Below the pieces are notes generated by a model. The model was not told where the DNA came from. It searched no databases and worked only from the letters and a program-made list of their open reading frames with translations. Of a stretch of 64,000 nt of DNA, positions 34,651 through 44,318 are shown piece after piece. Numbering within the stretch: the stretch's first letter is position 1; every line of letters begins with the position of its first letter. The stretch comes from an uncultured Coriobacteriaceae bacterium. Lineage in GTDB: Bacteria > Actinomycetota > Coriobacteriia > Coriobacteriales > Atopobiaceae. The stretch spans positions 26,445-90,444 of the forward strand of contig CACYWP010000013.1 of assembly GCA_902778135.1 (NCBI GenBank), written 5' to 3'. Made by a program: the position numbers and the translations under genes.

Positions 34651-35642
34651 AGCTCGAAGGCGCCCTGTGGGCACATCGTGCGCTCCCCCGCCTGGTCGAT
34701 GAGCAGCACCCTGAGCTCAGGGTGCTCCCCCGCCCAGGCAAGCGCCCGCTCCGCCCCCATCATGAAGAGCGGCTTGGTGTACCCGTCCCCGTCTATGGAG
34801 CGCTCGCTCACGATGCTGGCGCTCACCAGGTCGCTCTCCACCGGGTAGCCCGTGCGCGGGTCCAGGATGTGCCAGTAGCGCCGGCCGTCCTGCTCGAACT
34901 GGCGCTCGTAGAGGCCGCTGGTGACCACCGAGCCGCCGGTGAGCTCCACACGCGCCACCGACGACTCCTGCTCGGCCGCGGCCTTGGGGTCGCGCACGCC
35001 CACGCGCCAGGGGCTGCCGTCGGGCTTTGCCCCCAACACCTTCACGTTGCCGCCCAGGTTCACGTACGCGCTGGTGACGCCCGCCTCGGCCAGCTCGTCG
35101 AGCACCACGTCGGACACGTAGCCCTTGGCGATGCCACCCAGGTCGATGCGCGCCAGCGGGTCGGCTAGCGTCACCGTTGTGCCCTCTACCTGCACGTTTT
35201 GGTAGCCCACGTGCGGCAGCGCCTGCGCGACGGCCTCGGGCGCGGGCACCACGCCCTCGTGGAAGTCCCACAGCTCGCTCACCGCGCCGATGGTGATGTC
35301 GAAGGACCCTTCCGACGCGCGGCAGTACTCCAGCGCCCGCACAATCAGCTCCGCCGTCTCGGGCTCCACCTCTACGGGCGTGCCACCGGCCGCATTGATC
35401 CGCCCCACATCGCTGGTGGCCATCGTGCGCGAGAGCGTGGCCTCAAAGCCCCTGCAGCGCGCCACCGCCGCATCCAGCTGCGTCTGCGTCATCACGCCAC
35501 CCACCGCGCAGGCCGTGTCGAAGCAGAAGAACGAGCTCTGCAGCTGCCGGCCTGCGACGCGCCCGGCGTTCGAGCAACCCGCCAGCAACAGGCTCGCCGC
35601 AGCCAGCGGCGCACGCAGCAGCGTCCTTCGCGAGATGTTCAT
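34644..35642 (-). CDS. apbE: FAD:protein FMN transferase lipoprotein (ApbE)
   Basis: 332 residues. MNISRRTLLRAPLAAASLL-LAGC is a lipoprotein signal with a twin-arginine-like start. ApbE motifs: FFCFDTACAVGGVM, ASEGSFDITIGAVSELWDF, ARIDLGGIAKGYVSDVV, YVNLGGNVKVLG, and the C-terminal ILDPRTGYPVESDL. It attaches FMN to target proteins outside the membrane. It is divergent from the NusG-II and ECF-like genes, a combination seen in flavin-based electron transfer loci. A GTG nine codons upstream is an alternative start. Confidence 0.93.
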   Translation of the reverse strand: MNISRRTLLRAPLAAASLLLAGCSNAGRVAGRQLQSSFFCFDTACAVGGVMTQTQLDAAVARCRGFEATLSRTMATSDVGRINAAGGTPVEVEPETAELIVRALEYCRASEGSFDITIGAVSELWDFHEGVVPAPEAVAQALPHVGYQNVQVEGTTVTLADPLARIDLGGIAKGYVSDVVLDELAEAGVTSAYVNLGGNVKVLGAKPDGSPWRVGVRDPKAAAEQESSVARVELTGGSVVTSGLYERQFEQDGRRYWHILDPRTGYPVESDLVSASIVSERSIDGDGYTKPLFMMGAERALAWAGEHPELRVLLIDQAGERTMCPQGAFELL

Positions 35643-35704
35643 GTGGGCATTGCCTCCATCCTTTTTCACTGCGTAAGGCTACCATAGACGGCGGAGGGAG
35701 GCCC

Positions 35705-36139
35705 ATGGACCTGGCACGCACCATACGAGAGAACCGCGCCACCGTCGTCGTGGCGGCCGTCGTGATGGCGCTCGTCGCCGGGCTGTGGCTGGCGCTTGGC
35801 CGAGGCCCGGCAGACGACGGTACGCTGGTGGCCCTGGTGCACGACGCCGACGGGCGGACCTACGAGCTGCCGCTCGACCGTGACGACACCCTCACCGTCA
35901 CCACCAGCCTGGGCAGCAACACCGTCGTGGTCGAGAATGGCGCGGTCCGCATGGCCGACGCCGACTGTCCCAACCGCACCTGCCTGCAGGTGGCACCGCT
36001 CGCGCAGCCGGGCCCGCAGATCATCTGCCTGCCGCACCAACTGTGGATAGAGGTCGTGCCGCAGGGCGAGGCGGGCGGCACGATGGACGTGAGCCGCGCC
36101 GAAGACCTCGGCTCCGAGATCGACCTGCAGGCGCGCTAG
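35705..36139 (+). CDS. NusG domain II-containing membrane-anchored protein
   Basis: 144 residues. One N-terminal membrane anchor (TVVVAAVVMALVAGLWLAL), then a NusG-II-type beta domain with VRMADADCPNRTCLQVAPL and QIICLPHQLWIEVV. The paired cysteines (DCPNRTC) and the C-L-P-H motif are the family's hallmark. The protein faces outward. It is found with ApbE and Gx-type transporters in anaerobes; EetA-like electron transfer is one proposed role (inference). Starts after GGAGGGAGG. Confidence 0.8.
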   Translation: MDLARTIRENRATVVVAAVVMALVAGLWLALGRGPADDGTLVALVHDADGRTYELPLDRDDTLTVTTSLGSNTVVVENGAVRMADADCPNRTCLQVAPLAQPGPQIICLPHQLWIEVVPQGEAGGTMDVSRAEDLGSEIDLQAR

Positions 36140-36141
36140 CC

Positions 36142-37314
36142 ATGACCGGCGCCACCGCAGACACCACGCCCCTCTCCCCCGCCGAAATCCGGCACTGGAC
36201 GCGCATCGGCACGCTCTGCGCGCTCTCGCTGCTGCTGGGCTACCTGGAGACCTTCCTGCCCATACCCATTCCGGGCGTCAAGCTTGGCCTGGCCAACGTC
36301 GCCGTGCTGGTCGCCCTGGCACAGGGAGACGTAGGCGGGGCCTGCTGGGTCGCACTGGTCAAGGTCACGGCAACGTGCCTGCTCTTCGGAAACCCCGTAA
36401 CCCTGGCCTACTCGCTCGTGGGAACGCTGCTCTCCCTCGCCTGCATGGCACCGCTCTCCCAGCTGCCGACGATGCGGCTGGAGATGGCCTCGGTGGCAGG
36501 CGCCCTCGCCCACGAGGCGGGACAGCTGCTCGTCGCCCAGGCCCTGCTGGGCACGCCGCTGGTCTGGTACGGCGCGCCGGCGCTGGCGGTGGCGGGCTGC
36601 GTGACGGGCGCGATCAGCGGCATCGTCGCGCGAAGGGCGGCGGAGCTGCTGGCGGAGGTCGAGCAGGGGACGGCCGATGACACTGGCTCCTCCCCCGATG
36701 CGGCCCAAGCGCTTCCCGAGCGTCCGGGGGTCCTGCCGCCGAACCTCCTCGCCTGGGCGCTGGCAGGCTACGCCGTGCTGGTCATCGTCTGCATGCACGC
36801 GCGTGCCGCAATCCCCCTTGCCGTCTGCGGCTCGCTCGCCCTTGCCGGATGCCGGGCTGGCAGGGTGAGGCCGCGACAGCTGGGCCGTGCGCTCGCGCCG
36901 ACGCTGCCCCTGGCCGTGATGACGCTCGTGGCGCAAGTGGCCAGCAACCAGCACGGGAGCGTCCTCGCCCATGTCGGCCCCCTGGCGCTCACCGACGCAG
37001 CCGTCACGTCGTCCGCCACCATGCTCGTCCGCCTGGCAACCATAACCATGGCCAGCGTGGCCGTGACGGCTCTTGTGGGATCCGACGGCCTGGCACGCTG
37101 CGCACGCGCCGCACTCGTGCCCCTCCATGCGACAGGGGTCGCAACCGATGGTCCCGAGCTGGCCCTTTCCACCACGATGAGGCTGCTGCCCCTGTTGGTC
37201 TCACAGGCCGGGCGGCCCGACGCCGGCACGGTCTGGTCGCGGGCCTTCTGGACCGACGAGCTGCCTCGCCTCGTGCAGCACCTCTACCGTCAGGCGCTGC
37301 GCTCCGCCAGCTGA
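36142..37314 (+). CDS. Fusion of Gx (heptaprenyl diphosphate synthase component I-like) transporter and EcfT-like domain
   Basis: 390 residues. Residues about 15-180 form the Gx/HepS-I domain, an ECF S-component-like membrane protein (GYLETFLPIPIPGVKLGLAN, LFGNPVTLAYSLVGTLLSL). A charged linker (residues 180-205) joins it to residues about 210-390, which resemble an EcfT/CbiQ transmembrane coupling protein (ATMLVRLATITMASVAVTAL, then ALSTTMRLLPLLVSQAGR). No ECF ATPases are adjacent. It starts 2 nt after the NusG-II stop. It would move a small molecule, perhaps flavin or a quinone precursor (inference). Confidence 0.75.
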   Translation: MTGATADTTPLSPAEIRHWTRIGTLCALSLLLGYLETFLPIPIPGVKLGLANVAVLVALAQGDVGGACWVALVKVTATCLLFGNPVTLAYSLVGTLLSLACMAPLSQLPTMRLEMASVAGALAHEAGQLLVAQALLGTPLVWYGAPALAVAGCVTGAISGIVARRAAELLAEVEQGTADDTGSSPDAAQALPERPGVLPPNLLAWALAGYAVLVIVCMHARAAIPLAVCGSLALAGCRAGRVRPRQLGRALAPTLPLAVMTLVAQVASNQHGSVLAHVGPLALTDAAVTSSATMLVRLATITMASVAVTALVGSDGLARCARAALVPLHATGVATDGPELALSTTMRLLPLLVSQAGRPDAGTVWSRAFWTDELPRLVQHLYRQALRSAS

Positions 37315-37359
37315 CGGGCGCCGTGCCGGCAGGCGCGCATCACCCCACGGTATGGCGCA

Positions 37360-40068
37360 TCAGCCCGTGTTCTGCAGGCCAGCCGCCACACCGCTCACCG
37401 AGCAGAGGATGAGGTAGGTCAGGCGCTCCCGGTCCTCGGGGCTCAGGCTGCCCTCCCCCTGGCGCAGCTCGGCAAGCGCACGCACCTGCACCAGCGAGAG
37501 CACGTTGACGAACGGCAGCCTCATGCGCACGACCGGCCCCAGGACGTGACGGCCCTGCAGGGGCCAGTCGTTGCCGACGATGGCCAGAACCCAACGACGC
37601 GTGCGCGCCATCTCCTCCAGCACCATCTCCGCAAGGTCGTCGCGCCCGCCCAGCTCGAGGTAGGTCCGCGCGATGCGCTCGTCGGTCTTGGAGAGGCTCA
37701 TCTCGATGTTGTCGACGAAGGTCGTGAACAGCGGCCACTCCCGATATGCGCGGCGCAGCAGCTCGAGGTCGCCACATGTCTCGCAAGCCGTCCCCAGGCC
37801 ATACCATGCCGCCAGGTTGACGCGCGCCTGCGACCAGGAGAAAATCCAGGGGATGGCCCGCAGGTCAGCCAGCGACGTGGCACCCAGGCCGCGCTTGGCG
37901 GGACGAGATCCGATGGGCATCAGACCGATCTCGGCAAGCGGGGTCACCGTCGAGAACCACTCGGGAAAGCCCTCGGTCTCCAACAGGCGCAGGTAGCACT
38001 CGCGCGAGCTCTGGCCCAGCAGGTCGGCAAGGTCGCAGAACTCGGTGCCCATCTCGGTGTTGGTCCACTCGATGCTGGGGGCGCTCTGCAGCAGCGTCGC
38101 CCCCGCCACCGACTCGATGTGGCGGCGTGCCAACGTCGGGTCTCCGTAGCGCGCGAAGATGACCTCGCCCTGCTCGGTCAGCTTGAAGCGGCAGTTGACC
38201 GACCCCTTGGGCTGGGCGAGGACCGCACGGTTCGCCGGGCCGCCACCACGGCCGACCGCCCCGCCGCGCCCATGCATCAGCGTGATGTCGATGTAGTTCT
38301 CCCGTGCCCACGCCGCAATGCGCTCCTGGGCCAGATGAAGCATGATCGTCGCCGACGTCGGGCCGGCGTCCTTCGACGAGTCCGAGTAGCCCAGCATGAC
38401 CTCCAGGCGGCGGCCGTTCTCGTCCAGGCGTCGCTGCACCTCGGGCAGACGGATCATGTCCCGGAGGGTGTCGACTGCGGCCTCCAGGTCCTCCACCTGC
38501 TCGAACAGGGGAATGACATCCAGGGTCGGAACGTCGGACTCGTGCGCGAACGCCAACCGAGCCAGCTCGTACACGTTGGCCACGTCCTGGGCGGATTTGG
38601 TAAAGGAGATGATGTAACGCCGAGCGGCCCGCTCGCCGTTGCGCCGCTGGATGGTGCCGATGGCGCGAAACGTGTCCAGCACCTCGCGCGTCATCGGGTC
38701 CAGCTCTCCCCCACGCCCGTGGGCGCGGATGTCCTTCAGGGCACGCGCATGCACCAGCGAGTGCTGGCGGAACTCCATCTCCACCATATGGAACCCAAAG
38801 GTCTCGACCTGCCATATCAGGCGCTGCACCGGCCCGTACGCCTCGCGCACGGCACCCGCCTCGGCCAGCGATGCCTGGACCGTCCGCAGGTCGGCCAGCA
38901 GCTCGTCGGCATCGTCGTACATGATGTCCGCCGTGCGCGCTACGGTCGCATCCAGGCGGTTTGCCATCACCAGCATCACCGCGCGATGCAGCTCGCTGGC
39001 ACTCATCGCCTCGGCCCGCGCCGAGAGCGCCTCGCTCAGCTCGACCTGATGGCGCCACAGGTCGACCAGCTGGGCGGATGGACGCGTGAAGCTGGCATCC
39101 AGCGTCAGGTTCGTGCCAACGCGGTGGGTCTCCCGTGCCAGCGTCTCCAGCATGTGCGACCGGAAGCGCTCCGACACCTCGCGGCTGACCTTCGCCGTCA
39201 CGTTGGGATTGCCGTCACGGTCCGACCCGATCCAGCTGCCCGGGTGGAAGAACGCGGGGCAGACCGACGGCACCGTCCCCGCACGCTCCCCCAGCTCCCA
39301 GTCGTCGAAGCGCCGGTAGACGTCGGGCACCATGTCGAAGAGCGTGTTGTCGAAGATGTCGATGATGGTGCCCGCCTCCACCACGGGCGTGGGCTTGGTG
39401 ATGGCGATGGGCGACGTGCGCAGCAACGCGTCGATCTCCTGCAGCATGCGCCGCTCGTTCTCCATGAGGTCGGCGCCTGCCAGCAGTGGGCGCGCGTCCA
39501 GCAGGGCTGCGATGCGGCGGATCTTGCCCTCGACCGCCTTGCGGCGCGCCTCGGTGGGGTGCGCGGTGAAGACCGGATGGAACTCCAGGCGCGACAGCAG
39601 GATCCGCGCCTTGTGCGGTCCACACTCCCTCATCAGGCGACGGTAGGCGGAGACGATGTCGTTGGCCGTCTCGAGCCCGTCGTCCGTGGGCATCGAGCGC
39701 TCGCGCTGGCGCAGCTTCGAGACGCGGTAGTTCTCCTCACAGATGTTAGCCAGATGGAAGTAGGCGGCAAAAGCCCTGGTCACCAAGGTCATTCGCTCGA
39801 TGGGCAGGTCGTCCACCAGCGCGGCCGCCTCCAGCAGCTCTCCCTCCGCCGCCCGTGGGTCGGCAGGCTCGGCGTTGGCCGCGATGGCACGCTCCAGCAG
39901 CCGGTCGAAGGTCTCGCGCAGCAACGGGTCGTACTCGTCCAGCACACGCCGCACCAGCCGCAGGAACAGCGCCATGTTGTCCCGCAGGCTGTCGGGGACG
40001 TCAACTCCCTGCAGGCTCTGCAGCGCACGGGCCGTCTCGCGGTCGCGCTCCGTGGTCATGTCGGTCAT
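37360..40068 (-). CDS. ppc: Phosphoenolpyruvate carboxylase
   Basis: 902 residues, standard for bacterial PEPC. It makes oxaloacetate from PEP and bicarbonate. Catalytic landmarks: FHPVFTAHPTEARRK (active histidine), GSWIGSDRDGNPNVT, LGYSDSSKDAGPTSA, MHGRGGAVGRGGGP, and the C-terminal QNTG. The start MTDMTTERDRETARALQ at 40068 has AAGGAGG; the frame is open upstream to 40245 without a ribosome site. It stands alone, convergent with the gene to its left and divergent from the flippase. PEP from the enolase reaction feeds it. Confidence 0.96.
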   Translation of the reverse strand: MTDMTTERDRETARALQSLQGVDVPDSLRDNMALFLRLVRRVLDEYDPLLRETFDRLLERAIAANAEPADPRAAEGELLEAAALVDDLPIERMTLVTRAFAAYFHLANICEENYRVSKLRQRERSMPTDDGLETANDIVSAYRRLMRECGPHKARILLSRLEFHPVFTAHPTEARRKAVEGKIRRIAALLDARPLLAGADLMENERRMLQEIDALLRTSPIAITKPTPVVEAGTIIDIFDNTLFDMVPDVYRRFDDWELGERAGTVPSVCPAFFHPGSWIGSDRDGNPNVTAKVSREVSERFRSHMLETLARETHRVGTNLTLDASFTRPSAQLVDLWRHQVELSEALSARAEAMSASELHRAVMLVMANRLDATVARTADIMYDDADELLADLRTVQASLAEAGAVREAYGPVQRLIWQVETFGFHMVEMEFRQHSLVHARALKDIRAHGRGGELDPMTREVLDTFRAIGTIQRRNGERAARRYIISFTKSAQDVANVYELARLAFAHESDVPTLDVIPLFEQVEDLEAAVDTLRDMIRLPEVQRRLDENGRRLEVMLGYSDSSKDAGPTSATIMLHLAQERIAAWARENYIDITLMHGRGGAVGRGGGPANRAVLAQPKGSVNCRFKLTEQGEVIFARYGDPTLARRHIESVAGATLLQSAPSIEWTNTEMGTEFCDLADLLGQSSRECYLRLLETEGFPEWFSTVTPLAEIGLMPIGSRPAKRGLGATSLADLRAIPWIFSWSQARVNLAAWYGLGTACETCGDLELLRRAYREWPLFTTFVDNIEMSLSKTDERIARTYLELGGRDDLAEMVLEEMARTRRWVLAIVGNDWPLQGRHVLGPVVRMRLPFVNVLSLVQVRALAELRQGEGSLSPEDRERLTYLILCSVSGVAAGLQNTG

Positions 40069-40274
40069 GCTCGCCCTCCTTGCCAGACGTGTCGCACCTA
40101 GCACCCGAATGCCTGCCAGCAAAGATAGCGAACGTCGGTCATGCTCGGGCGCCGCGATGCCCATGTCGTGCATAAATCCACCAGATGATGACCGAAACCG
40201 ACTGCTCGCGTACAATGGGGTATTCTTCGCGCAGCGATTGCGCACGGTCCCGCAGACGGAAGGACGACCTGCAC

Positions 40275-41663
40275 ATGTTCAAGCTTCCCTTTGGAAGGCA
40301 GAGGACGGAGCCGGCACAGGAGGACCCCGAACGGACGCATCGGGAGCCCCTCATCCGCCGGATCGTCAACCAGTGGTGGGAGCGGCTGTTTGCCATGGTA
40401 CTTGGCCGCGTGCCCCTGGGCGAGCAGGCGTACCTCTACTCCTCGCACGAGACCACTCGCGACTATGTGTGGAACACGCTGGGCCAGACCCTGTGGGGCT
40501 CGCTCTTCCCCATCCTCACCATCGTCTCGACCCAGCTGGCCGGCGCCGAGGAGGCGGGCAGGTTCAACCTTGCCTTCACCGTGGCAACCCTTCTGCTGTA
40601 CCTGGGCAACTACGGGGTGCGCACCTTCCAGGTGTCGGACCTGGACGAGATGGACTCGTTCTCCGCCTACCAGATCCAGCGCGTCATGACCTGCGCCCTG
40701 ATGCTGGCCTCGGGTGCCGCATACTGCGCGTTTCGCAACTACGACACCACCATGGCCCTCATCGCGGCAGGCGCCTTCGGCTATCGCGCCATCGATGCGC
40801 TGTCCGACGTCTACGAGGGCCGGCTGCAGCAGATGGACAAGCTCTACCTCTCGGGCATCTCCATCGCCGTGCGCACGGTGGCCCCGCTGGCGGTCTTCAC
40901 GGGCCTGCTGTTGGTGACCAAGAGCCTTCCCACCGCCAGCATCGGCCTTGCCGTGTCGGAACTGGCCTGCATGCTGGCGGTGAGCATGCCCCTTGCCCTG
41001 CTGGAGACGCCGGTCTCGCGCCCCTGGCAGGCACTGGAGGTCCGCGAGCTGTTCGTCGAATGCTTCCCCGCCTTTGCCGCGATGTTCCTGTTCAACCTCA
41101 TCGAGACCATGCCCAAGTTCGCAATGGAGGGGGCACTGCCCTACGAGGACCAGGTGTACTTCAGCGCCATATACTTCCCCGCACAGAAGGCCCTCATGGC
41201 CGTCGGGTTCATCTACAAGCCCCAGCTGTTGCGTCTGGCCAACATCTGGTCCGAGCGAGACAAGCGCGCCCGCTTCGACCTGATCGTCATCGCGATGCTG
41301 GGGGCCTGCGTCGTCGTGACCATCGGCATGCTCCTGTTTGCCGCCATCGTGGGCATCCCACTGGCCAGCTTCCTCTATGCGACCGACTTCGAGCCGTTCC
41401 GCACTGCCCAATACCTGATGATGGTCGCCGGAGGGTTTGCTGCCGCCTCGGACTTCCTGTTCCAGATCCTGACGGTGCTGCGCGAGCAGGCGACCGCGAC
41501 GCGCCTGTACGTGGCCGCATTCGCCTTCGTGTCGGTCGCCTCGTCGGTACTCGTGCGGACGACGGGCTTCATGGGCGCCGTCTACGCCTACCTGGCCGTG
41601 ATGGTGGTGTTGTTCTCCCTGCTAGCGGGCCAGTATGTGCTGGTGCGCCTGAGGTCGCGCTAG
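40275..41663 (+). CDS. Polysaccharide flippase-like membrane protein
   Basis: 462 residues. After a hydrophilic start ([19 protein letters not shown]) it has about 12 membrane spans with Wzx/MATE-like features ([40 protein letters not shown]). It is not near other glycan genes except CapA 3 kb away. RBS GGAAGGAC. Its stop overlaps that of the convergent ArfB-like gene by 4 bp. Confidence 0.8.
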   Translation: MFKLPFGRQRTEPAQEDPERTHREPLIRRIVNQWWERLFAMVLGRVPLGEQAYLYSSHETTRDYVWNTLGQTLWGSLFPILTIVSTQLAGAEEAGRFNLAFTVATLLLYLGNYGVRTFQVSDLDEMDSFSAYQIQRVMTCALMLASGAAYCAFRNYDTTMALIAAGAFGYRAIDALSDVYEGRLQQMDKLYLSGISIAVRTVAPLAVFTGLLLVTKSLPTASIGLAVSELACMLAVSMPLALLETPVSRPWQALEVRELFVECFPAFAAMFLFNLIETMPKFAMEGALPYEDQVYFSAIYFPAQKALMAVGFIYKPQLLRLANIWSERDKRARFDLIVIAMLGACVVVTIGMLLFAAIVGIPLASFLYATDFEPFRTAQYLMMVAGGFAAASDFLFQILTVLREQATATRLYVAAFAFVSVASSVLVRTTGFMGAVYAYLAVMVVLFSLLAGQYVLVRLRSR

Positions 41664-42040
41664 TCGTCTGCCCCCGGCCTGCGACGCGTTGCCTTGATGT
41701 CCGACCGGCGCTTCTTGGCATCCAGTCTGCGCTGGCGGGCCGCCTTGCTGGGCTTGGTCGCTTTGCGCACCTTGGGCCTACGCGCACGCACCTCCAACTG
41801 GTGTTGGATCTTGCGCAGGCAGGCCTGGCGGTTCTGCAGCTGGCTGCGCTGCTCGCGGCTGACCACCGTGATGCCTGTCGGGACGTGGCGCATGCGGACC
41901 GCCGAATCCGACGTGTTGACGCCCTGCCCGCCCGGACCCGACGCATGGAAGGCCTCGGCCTCGCACTGCCGGGCAAGGTCCTCCAGCGTTAGGCGCGCAT
42001 AGCGCGCATAGTCACGGTGTGTCAGCGTCTCGTCTGCCAT
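41660..42040 (-). CDS. arfB: ArfB/YaeJ-like peptidyl-tRNA hydrolase (release-factor GGQ domain)
   Basis: 126 residues. The GGQ motif is in [20 protein letters not shown] (Gln39), followed by the basic C-terminal tail [20 protein letters not shown] that in ArfB enters the mRNA channel of stalled ribosomes. It lacks the codon-recognition domain of true release factors, so ribosome rescue is the likely job. Located downstream of aspS in the same direction. Confidence 0.85.
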   Translation of the reverse strand: MADETLTHRDYARYARLTLEDLARQCEAEAFHASGPGGQGVNTSDSAVRMRHVPTGITVVSREQRSQLQNRQACLRKIQHQLEVRARRPKVRKATKPSKAARQRRLDAKKRRSDIKATRRRPGADD

Positions 42041-42215
42041 GGGATGGTCATTCTACCATGCGATATGTGCCGTGGTCTAACCGATAGTGGCCGTGACGCC
42101 GCCCATCCTCGTCCCCATCATCCCATGCGTTGCGTTGTCTGCGCTTTTTTGCGAACGGGAGGCGACGAGGAATCCGTTGTCTGCGCTTTGGGCCTCTCGT
42201 CCGAAGCGGTTTTCA

Positions 42216-42243
42216 TTGTTTGCGTTTTCTACTACGCAAACAA
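42216..42243. repeat. Hairpin of inverted TTGTTTGCGT motifs
   Basis: TTGTTTGCGT pairs perfectly with ACGCAAACAA around an 8-nt loop. Confidence 0.6.
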
Positions 42244-42291
42244 CGTCGTATTCTGCGTAGGCCTGCGCTCCACCGTCCCGCAAACGCAGAC

Positions 42292-42331
42292 AAAAGAGGA
42301 GCTGCGTGCCGGTTTGCGCACGCAGCCCCTC
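42292..42331 (-). terminator. Rho-independent terminator of aspS
   Basis: On the minus strand GAGGGGCTGCGTGC pairs with GCACGCAGCTCCTC (one mismatch) and is followed by TTTT. Confidence 0.85.
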
Positions 42332-42359
42332 TCGACGACTGGTATGGGAAGACCCGAAG

Positions 42360-44126
42360 CTACAGCAGGCGCAGCGAGACGTCCTTCAGCTGGGCGGAGC
42401 TGACCTCGCTCGGGGCGGCGCTCATCAGGTCCGATCCGCTGGAGGTCTTGGGGAAGGCCATGACCTCACGGATCGAGTCGGCACCAGCCAGCAGCATGCA
42501 GACGCGGTCCAGACCCAGGGCGAAGCCACCCATCGGAGGCGCGCCGAACTTCAGGGCCTCCATCAGGAAGCCGAACTGCTCCTCGGCACGCTCCTCGGTG
42601 AAGCCCAGCAGCTTGAGGATGCGCATCTGCAGCTCTGCGTTGTGGATGCGCATGCCACCGCCACCGGCCTCGTAGCCGTCCATCACGAAGTCGTAGGTGT
42701 AGGAGCCCACCGACAGTGGGTCGCTCTCCAGGCGCTCGATGTCCTCCTCGACGGGCTGGGTGAAGGGCTGATGCTCGGCGGCGTACGCCTTGCGGTCCTC
42801 GTCCCAGTGCACCAGCGGGAAGCCGACGACCCACAGGAAGTCGTGACCCTCGCGCGGCAGGTCGAGCGCCTGGGCCATGTGCATGCGCATGCCGCCCAGG
42901 ATCTCGTCGGCCTTCAGGCGGCTCTCCACGGCGAACATCACCAGGTCGCCCGGCTGGACATCTATCTCCTCGCGCAGGGCGGCCATCTCCTCGTCGGAGA
43001 AGAACTTGACGATGGGGCTGTTGATCGAACCGTCCTCGCGGAAGGCGATCCAGGCCAGGCCCCTGGCCCCAAAGGTGGCTGCGACGTTGGCAAGCTTGTC
43101 GATCTGGGCGCGCGGCCACGCGCCGGCACCCTTCGCGTTGAGCGCCTTCACGAACATGCCCTCGGTGTTGGCAGCGCTAGCAAAGAGCTTGAACTTGGAC
43201 TCGCTGAAGATGGGCGTGACGTCGTGCAGCTCCATGCCGTAGCGCGTGTCGGGCTTGTCGGTGCCGTAGGTGTCCATCGCATCCCAATAGCCGATGCGGC
43301 GCAGCGGCAGCGGCATGTCGACGCCCACCTGGGCAAACGCATCGTGCAGGACCGCCTCCAAGGCGCCCATCACGTCGTCCTGGTCGACGAAGCTCATCTC
43401 GATGTCCACCTGCGTGAACTCGGGCTGGCGGTCGGCTCGCAGGTCCTCGTCGCGGAAGCACTTGGCGACCTGGTAGTAGCGCTCGACGCCGCCGACCATC
43501 AGCAGCTGCTTCAGCAGCTGGGGGCTCTGGGGCAGCGCATAGAAGTGACCCGGCTGCGTGCGGCTGGGCACCAGGAAGTCGCGCGCGCCTTCGGGCGTGG
43601 ACTTGAACAGCGCGGGCGTCTCCACCTCCATGAAGGCGCGGTCGTGCAGCGCCTGGCGGATGGCGAAGGTGAAGTCGGAGCGCATCTTCATGTTGGCCAT
43701 CATCGCGGGACGGCGCAGGTCCAGATAGCGATAGCGCAGACGGACGTCCTCGGAGGTGTCGTCATGGTCCTCGATCTGGAACGGGGGCGTCTTCGAGGTG
43801 TTGAGGACCTCGATCTCGGAGGCCAGGACCTCGATCTCGCCCGTGACGCGCTTGAGGTTGGCCATGCCCTCGGGACGCTCGCGCACGAAGCCGTGGATCT
43901 TGATGGGCCACTCGGAACGAATCGTCTCGGCGGTGTGGAAGGCGGTGCCGCCGCTGTACTCGGGGTCGAACGAGACCTGGGTCATGCCGTCGCGGTCGCG
44001 CAGGTCGACGAAGATCAGGCCGCCGTGGTCGCGGCGGTGCCACACCCATCCCGTGAGCGTGACCTCCTCGCCGATGTTCTCGCGACGCAGCTCGCCGCAG
44101 GTATGGGTATGCAGGGAGAAGCTCAT
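42360..44126 (-). CDS. aspS: Aspartyl-tRNA synthetase
   Basis: 588 residues, the bacterial type with the GAD insertion. N-terminal anticodon-binding OB fold (LTGWVWHRRDHGGLIFVDLR), class II motifs (LPQSPQLLKQLLMVGGVERY; YYQVAKCFRDEDLRADRQPE; GGFALGLDRVCMLLAG). It charges tRNA-Asp. The chosen start MSFSLHTHTCGEL at 44126 has AGAGGA at 7 nt; an ATG six bases upstream overlaps the ribosome site. Confidence 0.96.
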   Translation of the reverse strand: MSFSLHTHTCGELRRENIGEEVTLTGWVWHRRDHGGLIFVDLRDRDGMTQVSFDPEYSGGTAFHTAETIRSEWPIKIHGFVRERPEGMANLKRVTGEIEVLASEIEVLNTSKTPPFQIEDHDDTSEDVRLRYRYLDLRRPAMMANMKMRSDFTFAIRQALHDRAFMEVETPALFKSTPEGARDFLVPSRTQPGHFYALPQSPQLLKQLLMVGGVERYYQVAKCFRDEDLRADRQPEFTQVDIEMSFVDQDDVMGALEAVLHDAFAQVGVDMPLPLRRIGYWDAMDTYGTDKPDTRYGMELHDVTPIFSESKFKLFASAANTEGMFVKALNAKGAGAWPRAQIDKLANVAATFGARGLAWIAFREDGSINSPIVKFFSDEEMAALREEIDVQPGDLVMFAVESRLKADEILGGMRMHMAQALDLPREGHDFLWVVGFPLVHWDEDRKAYAAEHQPFTQPVEEDIERLESDPLSVGSYTYDFVMDGYEAGGGGMRIHNAELQMRILKLLGFTEERAEEQFGFLMEALKFGAPPMGGFALGLDRVCMLLAGADSIREVMAFPKTSSGSDLMSAAPSEVSSAQLKDVSLRLL

Positions 44127-44318
44127 GGGCATTCCTCTCGTCGTGTCCGCCCCGTGTCGGTACGGGCGGCAGGTGTTGGACGGTGCGTGCACGTAGACGG
44201 CGTGCACACGAGATGCGATTGTACTACGACGGCGAGGGCCCGCAGGCCCCCGCCGCACAACTCGTCCGATATACCAAGGCTTTGCCACAGCAGGCACACC
44301 TGACCCGGCCGCACCTCG

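Larger units (their letters stand above)
42041..42359. other. Intergenic region with five TTGTYTGCG motifs
   Basis: 319 bp with no supportable gene. It holds the aspS terminator (42292-42331) and a cluster of the nonamer TTGTYTGCG: direct at 42135, 42177, 42216 and inverted at 42235 and 42285. The third and fourth form a perfect 10-bp hairpin (42216-42243). Confidence 0.55.

Noticed and set aside
37546..40101. 851-codon open frame on the plus strand opposite ppc
   Set aside because: It is the antisense of a clearly conserved PEP carboxylase; its product is Arg/His/Gly-rich and has no ribosome site.
42077..42283. 68-codon minus-strand frame between arfB and aspS
   Set aside because: It consists of the TTGTYTGCG repeats and a hairpin, has no ribosome site and no protein features.
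42306..44303. 665-codon open frame opposite aspS
   Set aside because: Antisense shadow of the AspRS gene, a result of high GC at third positions.
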